A stretch of DNA of 64,000 bases, from positions 66,636,187 to 66,700,186 of the forward strand of contig CM018683.1 of NCBI GenBank assembly GCA_009363875.1, read 5' to 3'. This stretch comes from Mikania micrantha. Its lineage: Eukaryota; Streptophyta; Magnoliopsida; Asterales; Asteraceae. Position numbers and translations under genes: made by a program. The notes beneath the pieces were generated by a model that saw nothing but the letters and a program-made list of their open reading frames with translations, had not been told where the DNA came from and did no database searches. Below are positions 55,928 to 64,000 of this stretch, piece after piece (position 1 is the first letter of the stretch; each line of letters starts with the position of its first letter).

Positions 55928-55959
55928 GTAATAACATAAGTTACATTTATTTTTTTATT

Positions 55960-57530
55960 TTTTTCTTTTTTTATAAAATTTCACTATTATGCTCACCTCA
56001 ATTGTAACTTTAATTCCGTTAAAGTCTTAACTTTTTTTTAATTTCTTTCTGATGCCCCGTATTTACATCATTGTAACTATGGGTGTTGTCTGTTTTGGTC
56101 CGTCTCTGTTTTTGGCAAAAACCAAAACCGAAATTAGACATAGTCGGTTTTTCGTTATTACAAACCATTCGATTTTCGGTTTTTTTGTCAGTTTCGGTTC
56201 GTTTTTCGGTTTTTCGTTTTTTTATTTTTTTTTGTTTTTGTTTTTTTATTCTCTCTCACACCCAATATTGAAAATACAAACATGTTTAAAAATGGATAAT
56301 TCATAAATTAATTGATCGAACACCAACTATTTAAATTAATTTTTAAACAAGATTAAAAATCGGTTTTGTTCGGTTTTTAAAATATCAAAAACCGAAATCG
56401 AACAGAAAAATTCGGTTTCGGTTTTTCTCGGTTCGCTTTTTTTGGTTCGATTAATTATGTTCCGGTTTGGATTTTCAGTTTTTTGATCACCACTAATTGT
56501 ATCGAGCGTAAAGATAACAAATTAATTTGCACCATTATATTCGTTTAATTTTTCTCTTTAATTTCGTCATAGTGTCGGCTAGTTTTTTTATTTTTTTAGA
56601 TGACCCGCATTTACATCATTGCAACTAGCATAAAGATAAAAAAATTAGTTTGATTTTTTTCTAACAATGGTAAATTACATTGATGTAATTTTTATACATT
56701 TACAACTTTTTTGTAGTATGCTATTTTTTTTTAAAAAAATGCACCATAATATTTGTCTCTTTTTCCTCTTTAATTCCATTATATTTTCGACTAGTTTTTT
56801 TAGATAACTTGCATTTACATTATTGTAACTAGCATAAAGATAAAAAAATAATTTCAATTTTTTTTAACAATAATAAATTACATTGATGTAATTTAGATCG
56901 ATTTAATTTACATTGATGTAAGACATTATTTACAGTAATGTAACTTCTTATTTACATTTATCTAATTGTTCTTCTTAATTTCATTATAAATAAGACTAGT
57001 TTTTTTTAATTATTTTCCATATATTTAGCACATCGATGTAACGATCGTAAACATAACACATTAGTTTAATTTTTTTTTCTAACAACGACAAATTCAACTA
57101 ACGTAATATAAAATGATGTAATTTACAGTGATTTAACACATCTTTACAGTGATTTAATTTTTCTTTTTAGTTCTGTTATAATGTCGACTGAATTTTTAAA
57201 ATTTTTGTCTTAGATGTCCTTTATTTAAATCAATGTAAAGAGCATAAATATAACACATTATTTTGAATTTTTTTCTAACAACGGTAAATTACACTGATTT
57301 AGTTTGACATTGTTAGAAAAATTCAAATTAATTTGTTATCTTTATACTCGCTACAATGATGTTAATACGGGTGAATTTAAAGCGGAAAATGAGAAGAGTA
57401 TAAAGGTGAATTTTTTTAAAAAAATAAGATAGTAGAAAAAAGTTATAAATGTTTAAAAAAGGATGGGGTAAATTATATATAAAAAAATTTGTTTTATTAA
57501 AATATATTAGATGTTGGCAAGTGTCATCAT
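55960..57530. mobile_element. Foldback-type element, copy 2, left arm shortened
   Basis: As copy 1 from TAAAATTTCACTATTATGCT rightward. The outer left arm is absent, replaced by GTTACATTTA-type text common to R2 and R3. Carries the same hAT-type MITE (56078-56495). Confidence 0.65.
56078..56495. mobile_element. hAT-type MITE inside foldback copy 2
   Basis: TATGGGTGTTGTCTG to GATCACCACTA between ATTGTAAC and ATTGTATC. Orthologous to the insertion at 50335. Confidence 0.6.
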
Positions 57531-57906
57531 CATATTAATTGTAGATTAACCATAAAATGGTATTTAACGTGTTGAAGCTATTTTCATTCCGTGGTGTGTA
57601 CGTGTGTATATATGTATTAGACATGATTGAAATGTGGTGGGGTTTTTTTATTTTAATACAAATTTAACTAAATATAGGTAGTTGCGTTAAAGATTGTATG
57701 TAGAATGAATCAATGTTTTGGTATATGAAATTCAATCAGTGAAAGGCCTTGTGGGGGCGGGGATGGGGAATTGGATTGATTTAAATATGAGCACATGTGT
57801 TTTGAATGTTGTTTAATCTGTTAGCATCATATACAATTAAGTGGTGATCCCTGCTTCCTCTCCTTGATTTCGTTTGAATATTTGTTAACAGAAGATTGAT
57901 TTTAAG

Positions 57907-58207
57907 ATGGCAGGTTCAAGCTCAATCTCTGTTTCAGTGAAGCTGAGTGGTAAAGATACATATGATGTATGGGAAATGCAGATGCGGTGCCTATTAGAGT
58001 CTTATGATATGCTTGGTTTCGTCTCCTCGCATGCATTGGGGAAGGAAAAAATTGGTGACTTGTTGTGGAGAAGATCAGATGCACTTGTAAAAACTTTGAT
58101 TCTTGATTCTCTCTCCCAACAAACTCTCAAGAACGTTGTCGATCAAATTCCAAACAAAGACTTCACTGCAAAAGATGTATGGGATAAACTGCAGGACATC
58201 TATAGTT
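57907..58207 (+). CDS. First exon, Gag-like domain, copy 2 (shortened)
   Basis: Open from ATG at 57907 to GT at 58208 (GTACGTG), 100 codons plus one base (phase 1). It lacks about 19 residues near the N-terminus that are present in copies 1 and 3 (the GEANPYPYPSHV region), in frame. VKLSGKDTYDVWEMQM, WRRSDALVK and TAKDVWDKLQ are kept. WILGSLS has become LILDSLS. The frame has stayed open despite many substitutions, which could mean constraint or recent duplication. No following exon is seen. Confidence 0.55.
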
Positions 58208-58774
58208 GTACGTGTATTCATTCTCTTCTTTCTCAATTATTATGTTGAATGCGTATACTAATTTATTTATTTTTTTTAAACCAAATGATTGAATAAAACT
58301 TCATACAAACTCAACGTTTGAATACTTACGTTTTGGGCCGCAGGTTTGGAAAAGAGAAAATAAAGGCCCGTTTTACTTCCAATTTTTCACTTCCAACCGT
58401 TTTTCTTCCGGCTCCCGCTCCAAATCCGCAAAGGCCAAAGCGCAAGAATTATAAGAAATTGAGCCCAGTTTTTTTTAAAGCCCAATACTATATATATAGG
58501 GGAGGTTTCAAATAAAAATTCATTACTTTAGAAAAAACTAAGAAACTCGTACTAAACAATCAATTTAAAAAAAAAAAACTTTCATGATTTTTTATATTTA
58601 GCTTAAAAATAGTATAAACAAAGAAACTTTTTTAATAAAAATGTGTAGATTACGAAGCTACGTATATGTAACCAAAGAAGTTACATATATGTAACTCATA
58701 TATGTAATTTACAAGTTACATATATTTAATCAATAAGTTACACATATATAATAACATGAGTTACATATATTTTT

Positions 58775-60300
58775 TTATTTTTTTCTTTTTTTATAAAATT
58801 TCACTATTATGCTCACCTCAATTGTAACTTTAATTCCGTTAAAGTCTTAACTACTTTTAATTCTTTTTATGCTCCGTATTTACATCAATGTAACTATGGG
58901 TGTTGTTGGTTTAGGTTCGCCTCTGTTTTTGGCAAAAACCAAAACCGAAATAGACACAGTCGGTTTTTCGTTATTACAAACCATTCGATTTTCGGTTTTT
59001 TTGTCAGTTTTGGTTCGTTTTTCGGTTTTTTCGTTTTTTTAATTTTTTTTTTGTTTTTGTTTTTTTATTCTCTCACACCCAATATTGAAAATACAAACAT
59101 GCTTAAAAATGGATAATTCATAAATTAATTGATCGAACACCAACTATGTATATTAATTTTTAAACAAGATTAAAAATCGGTTTTGTTCGGTTTTTAAAAT
59201 ATCAAAAACCGAAATCGAACCGAAAAATTCGGTTTCGGTTTTTCTCGGTTCGGTTTTTTAGGTTCGATTAATTATGTTCCGGTTTGGTTTTTTCGGTTTT
59301 TTGATCACCACTAATTGTATCGAGCGTAAAGATAACAAATTAATTTGCACCATTATACTCGTCTAATTTTTCTCTTTAATTTCGTCAAAGTGTCGGCAAG
59401 TTTTTTATTTTTTTAGATGACCCGCATTTACATCATTGCAACTAGCATAAAGATAAAAAATTACTTTGATTTTTTTCTAACAATGATAAATCACATTGAT
59501 GTAATTTTTATATATTTAAAACTTTTTTGTAGTATGCTATTTTTTTTTAAAAAAATGCACCATAATATTCGTCTCATTTTCCTCTTTAATTCCATTATAT
59601 TTTCGACTAATTTTTTTAGATAACTTGCATTTACATTATTGTAACTAGCATAAAGATAAAAAATAATTTAAAGTTTTTTCTAACAATAGTAAATTACATT
59701 GATTTAATTTAGATTGATTTAATTTACATTGATGTAAGACATTATTTACAGTAATGTAACTTCTTATTTACATTTATCTAATTGTTCTTCTTAATTTCAT
59801 TATAAATAAGACTAGTTTTTTTTTTAATTATTTTCCATATATTTAGCTTTACATCGATGTAACGATCGTAAACATAACACATTAGTTTAATTTTTTTTCT
59901 AACGACAAATTCAACTAACGTAATATAAAATGATGTAATTTACAGTGATTTAACACATCTTTACAGTGATTTAATTTTTCTTTTTAGTTCTGTTATAATG
60001 TCGACTGAATTTAAAATTTTTTGTCTTAGATGTCCTTTATTTAAATCAATGTAAAGAACATAAATATAACACATTATTTTGAATTTTTTTTCTAACAACG
60101 GTAAATTACACCGATTTAGTTTGACATTGTTAGAAAAATTCAAATTAATTTGTTATCTTTATACTCGCTACAATGATGTTAATACGGGTCATCTAAAAAA
60201 AAAGTAGTCGAGACTATAACGAAATTAAAGTGGAAAATGAGAAGAGTATAAAGGTGAGTTTTTTTAAAAAAAATAAGATAGTAGAAAAAAGTTATAAATG
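58775..60300. mobile_element. Foldback-type element, copy 3
   Basis: Same internal direct units as copies 1 and 2 and the inverted GGGTCATCTAAAAAAAA unit at about 60187, which copy 2 has lost. Left arm shortened as in copy 2. Carries the hAT-type MITE at 58895-59313. Confidence 0.65.
58895..59313. mobile_element. hAT-type MITE inside foldback copy 3
   Basis: TATGGGTGTTGTTGG to GATCACCACTA, flanked by AATGTAAC and ATTGTATC. Same insertion as in the other two copies. Confidence 0.6.
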
Positions 60301-60755
60301 TTTAAAAAAGGATGGGGTAAATTATATATAAAAAAAATTTGTTTTATTAAAATATATTAGATGTTGGCAAGTGTCATCATCATATTAATTATAGATTAAC
60401 CATTAAATGATATTTAACGTGTTGCAGCTATTTTCATTCCGTGGTATGTATGTGTGTATATATGTATTAGACATGATTGAAATGCGGTGGGGTTTTTTAT
60501 TTTATTACAAATTTAACTAAATATAGGTAGTTGCGTTAAAGATTGTACGTAGAATGAATCAATGTTTTGGTATATGAAATTCAATCAGTGAAAGGCCTTG
60601 TGGGGGCGGGGGTGGGGAATTGGATTGATTTAAATATGAGCACATGTGTTTTGAATGTTGTTTAATCTGTTAGCATCATATACAATTAAGTGGTGATCCC
60701 TGCTTCCTCTCCTTGATTTCGTTTGAATATTTGTTAACAGAAGATTGATATTAAG

Positions 60756-61149
60756 ATGGCAGGTTCAAGCTCAAGCTTGCCTAGTTCAGGGGAAGCAAAC
60801 CCATACCCATATCCATCACATGTTTTCGTCCCAAACTTTGTTTCAGTGAAGCTGAGTGGTCCAGATACATATGATGTATGGAAAATGCAGATGATGTGCC
60901 TGTTAGAAAGTCATGATATGCTTGGTTTCATCCCCTCGCATACTTTGGGGAAGGAAAAAGATGGTGATGATCATATGCTGTGGAGAAGATCAGATGCACT
61001 TGTAAAAGGTTGGATTCTTGGTTCTCTCTCCCAACAAACTCTCGAGAAAGTTGTAAAGCAAATTCCAAACAAAGATCGCACTGCAAAAGATGTATGGGAT
61101 AAACTGCAGAGCGTCTACGGTCCTCCTGTACCACCACCACTAAAAATGG
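60756..61149 (+). CDS. First exon, Gag-like domain, copy 3 (longest)
   Basis: Open from ATG at 60756 to a GT donor at 61150 (ATGG before GTACGT), 131 codons plus one base (phase 1, as in the other copies). It has the full N-terminus (GEANPYPYPSHVFVPNFVSV), WKMQMMCLLESHDMLGF, WRRSDALVKGWILGSLS and a longer end, DKLQSVYGPPVPPP, which is how the domain usually ends in the ankyrin/PGG genes. Of the three it is the most likely to belong to a working gene; later exons would lie beyond the window or in the following 2.8 kb, where none was found. A second donor-like GTACGT lies at 61159. Confidence 0.62.
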
Positions 61150-61744
61150 GTACGTTAGGTACGTACATGCATTCTCTTCTTCTTAATTATGTTGAATACG
61201 TATACTGATAGATTTTGCATCCGGTTATGGTTTAACAATATTCCTTTAAAACCAAATGATCGAATAAGACTTTAGATTATGATTTTACGTTTTTTAAACT
61301 CTTTAAGAGTTTGGAAACAACTTTTTAGTTCAATTAAAAGTATATTAATTAATATTATATAATTAATTAAAGTTTAAAAAATAAAAATGGTTACAGGTAT
61401 TTTTTTTTATTTAACTTGAATGAGAATTCTAATAAAACTAACATAAAAAAATCATAAAATTCTAACCAACACTCCAACTTTTATTTTTTTACTAAAAACA
61501 CACTCACACAACTTTTAATTATTAATTTTTGTTATTAATAGATATAGATACACATGAAAATTAAAGTGGGTTATGTAGCTCTTATATTAAAAAAAAGAAA
61601 AAAAATAGCAATACCTCTAATTAAAATTGGAGAGGGAGAAACAAGAAATCTAAATGACAAATGGGTCCAGGAGACTTTTACCTATAATAAGGTTCTATAA
61701 GTCCATATACATCTAATTATGCACCACTTGTATTTATTATATGA
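61150..61744 (+). other. Presumed intron of exon copy 3, AT-rich
   Basis: It starts GTACGTTAGGTACGTACA. AAACCAAATGATCGAATAAG (61249) matches the intron text of the other copies, then unrelated AT-rich sequence follows to the Helitron. No exon recognised. Confidence 0.45.
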
Positions 61745-61935
61745 CTAGGATATAGGCCCGTGTAATACACGGGTTTACGAATAAAAAATAATGTGATTTT
61801 ATAATTATGTCTTCACGAATTAACATAATTAAAATAATTTTTTTTTTTAAATTCACATGATTATATTAATACTAATAATATTAGTTATACCTTTTCTTAT
61901 GTAGAAAAACTTTAAAAATAAAAATTTATAAAAAA

Positions 61936-61967
<32 letters not shown>

Positions 61968-62286
61968 ACATTAAACATAGACGTATTAAATATTTACAAG
62001 GGTTAAATTTTCGAATTTTAAAATTATTTGTTTAAAATAACATAATACATATTTTTCAAAGACGTTTTATAAAAAATTAAAGAATTTTTGATTCATTATT
62101 TAATCATATTATTTGATAAGTTAAATAAAATTATTAATATTTAATAAGAGTGAGAAGATGAAAAAATCAAATAAAAACATGACATGTAAATATTTATTAT
62201 GAGAGAGAGGAGGGAAAATAATCTTTAAGTAGCCTAGAATGTTGACAAGTGGCATACCAAAACCTTTATTTATTATATAGTATAGA
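61745..62286 (-). mobile_element. Small non-autonomous Helitron
   Basis: On the minus strand the 5' end is TCTATACTATATAATAAA (62286) after A. The 3' end is a perfect hairpin CCCGTGT-ATT-ACACGGG (61773-61757), 8 bases, then CTAG (61748-61745) followed by T. These are the three Helitron hallmarks: TC start, hairpin plus CTRR end, and an A/T insertion site. About 540 bp, no Rep/helicase frame. The exact 5' end is uncertain by multiples of 6 because of TATAGA repeats. Confidence 0.72.
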
Positions 62287-62467
62287 TATAGATATAGATA
62301 TAGATATACAACATACACATATGAATAGGTTATTTTCCTTCCAAACTTAACGTTTGAATACTTATTTTTAGGCCTATTTGTTTAATTAAATGTTAAGTGA
62401 GTAAAAGATTTGAATTATCCGAACTGTATTTAAAGCTTATTGGTTAAGAAGCTGACTAACTAATTTA
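62287..62467 (+). other. Rest of the shared intron text, copy 3
   Basis: CAAACTTAACGTTTGAATAC at 62342 corresponds to CAAACTCAACGTTTGAATAC in copies 1 (52596) and 2 (58306). The intron of copy 3 has therefore gained about 1 kb, including the Helitron, between two words that are adjacent in the other copies. Confidence 0.6.
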
Positions 62468-62870
62468 GGGGAAAGATCAAATAAGAAGAACTTTTTGTCT
62501 AAAAAGAGTGAGAACTAATAAGAATTTGACACGTGTCACATAATTTAGGTATAAAATCTTATTTTTTATACTAAATTTTTATTTTTTTTGTACTAGATTT
62601 GTTCTATATTTTTTTATACCGGATTTTTATGGTTTTTTGTATTAGATTTTTGTTTTTTGTATTATATTTTATTTTTTTTGTACTGGATTTTTTTTGTATT
62701 AGATTTTTGATTTTTTGTACTGTATTTTGATTTTTTGTACTGTATTTTGTTTCTTTTTGTACTGTATTTCGTTTTATGTACTGTATTACTGTTTTATGAT
62801 GACACGTGTCAAATTTCTATTGCTTCTTACTCTTCTTAGACAAAAATCTCTTCTTACTGGATCCAACCCC
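62468..62870 (+). mobile_element. MITE, family X, copy 3
   Basis: GGGGAAAGATCAAATAAGAA to TTACTGGATCCAACCCC, with the TTTTTTGTACTGTATTTTGA-type array and ACACGTGTCA words. Very close to copy 2. Confidence 0.84.
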
Positions 62871-64000
62871 TATTTATATGTATTTTATATCCTACTAATG
62901 TAATCATTAAGAAATTATAAAACAACCTAAATTGGTATCCTCTCCTTTTCTCTTTACTTCTAGTATTCTGCACTCTTTCTTTTAGGGTAAATTTTACATC
63001 ATTAATTTTAGTGGAAATTAACCTCATTTCTTTCAATGATTTAAATTGGTTTTTGTATGCTCCATTGAACATGTCCTATTAGGTTACTTACTAACATTAC
63101 ATTATGTGACTTTAATTTGTTGATAAAGGCTAATGCAACAACGAATGAACACAAGGCATGATAATTGGCTAATTGCCATGATCAACAATTACATATTTGT
63201 TCGTTAAGGTGCACAACAAATGCATATTTCTCGTCCCTTGCTTCAACTATGGTGTTATCACATGGAATCACCTTCCAATGTCACTACAAACAAACCAAAA
63301 GTTTACAATAAAAAGTGTATTAAAAAATAAGTTAATGAAAATTGTACTTGTTACCTTTGTTAGTTTAAATATAATACATCTTTATTTGCTCTCGAGTTTC
63401 ACTTAGGGGTTTTAATGATTTCTTTATTTATTTTTATTTACAAGCCACCTAATTCCATTTCATTTCCATATCATATGCATTAATTATAAGAAATTTAATC
63501 AACCCTCACACACCACGCTAACTTGTAAGAAAAAAAAATAATTTTCATAAGATTGAAGCATAAATTGAAAGCTGGTCGAGAGGTTTTGCATATAAAAAAG
63601 TTAGAGTGACTTGAAACACTTATCAATATTATATGATTTTTCCCTAGGAAACACCTTAAAAATTCCAACTAAAGGTGTAAAAACCTAACAAATTTGGTAT
63701 ATATATGTTGCAACTTGTTTTTATACTTTTTAACATGTATTTTCTAAAATATGGTTAAGAAGCTTCTGGCCAAATTTTATCTCATGAGAATAACTATATT
63801 ATCATCATCATCACCTTTAAGACTTGAGTACAAAAGGCAATATATAAAGACACAGATATTACATCACTCTTTGTAATCAAAGACAAAAATATAGTAACTA
63901 ATGAGATTGATCTAATTGACCGTAATATACGGGTCAAAGGTCAGCTATTTCTTTACTACTCTTCACGTTGGAGCATGTAATTTTCGAATACCCAACTTGC
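62871..64000. other. AT-rich sequence without recognised features
   Basis: Only short frames (for example 63197-63406) with no known similarity. It could be intron of exon copy 3 or intergenic. Confidence 0.45.

Larger units (their letters stand above)
54950..58497 (+). repeat. Duplicated unit R2 (foldback, upstream region, exon)
   Basis: From GGGAAGGGTTCAAATAAA at the TA tract to CAATACTATATATA before 58498. Nearly the whole of R2 repeats in R3 (58498-61205) after removing the 720-bp hAT insertion, so the two are tandem duplicates. R1 (50104-52791) is homologous from the foldback element onward but has a longer left arm. Confidence 0.85.
58498..61205 (+). repeat. Duplicated unit R3
   Basis: Tandem copy of R2 without the 720-bp insertion: left text at 58498-58770, foldback element (58775-60300), conserved upstream region (60310-60755) and exon (60756-61149). 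Similarity to R1/R2 falls off shortly after the exon. Confidence 0.85.

Overview
This is plant nuclear DNA. It is AT-rich and gene-poor and consists almost entirely of nested transposable elements. The Ty3/gypsy families have tRNA-Met-type primer sites and a characteristic polypurine context, the Ty1/copia relic has an extra downstream ORF, and three exons encode a Gag-like domain known from ankyrin/PGG genes. Together these suggest a eudicot, most likely a composite (Asteraceae). The species cannot be named from the sequence.

Layout. (1) 1-7821, element A: a plus-strand chromovirus (Tekay-like Ty3/gypsy). Its 5' LTR lies outside the window, its Gag-Pol is almost open (one frameshift, two stop codons), and its 3' LTR ends at 7821. 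(2) 7822-18484, element E: a minus-strand Ty1/copia relic (Gag, protease, integrase, RNase H, extra ORF) whose reverse transcriptase is deleted. A is inserted in its extra ORF, and element B (8355-14539, minus strand, about 4.1 kb LTR, only gag left) lies between its pol and extra ORF. (3) 18485-23100: LTR-like sequence on the minus strand, interrupted by a 2.1 kb solo LTR with a perfect 5-bp target duplication. (4) 23101-27407: AT-rich sequence with a Helitron-like 3' end, a short retroposon with a long target duplication, a 95-bp tandem duplication and MITEs. (5) 27408-47539, element D: a decayed chromovirus split by element C (32079-43919), which has 4-kb LTRs, belongs to the same family as B, and carries a wrecked interior between well-preserved LTRs. 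(6) 47540-49774: a run of palindromic MITEs separated by (TA)n tracts. (7) 49775-61205: three copies of a unit made of a foldback-type element, a short conserved upstream region and a first exon encoding a copia-Gag-like (UBN2-type) domain, with more MITEs and an intact hAT-type insertion between them. (8) 61150-64000: presumed intron or intergenic sequence with a small Helitron and one more MITE.

The only candidate host coding sequence is the set of three first exons (52135, 57907, 60756). All are open and all end at a phase-1 GT donor, but no later exon is visible. No tRNA gene, rRNA gene or CRISPR array was recognised. The order of events can be read from the nesting: E is older than A and B; D is older than C; the hAT-type MITE entered the foldback element before the exon unit was duplicated; the 720-bp hAT insertion came after.
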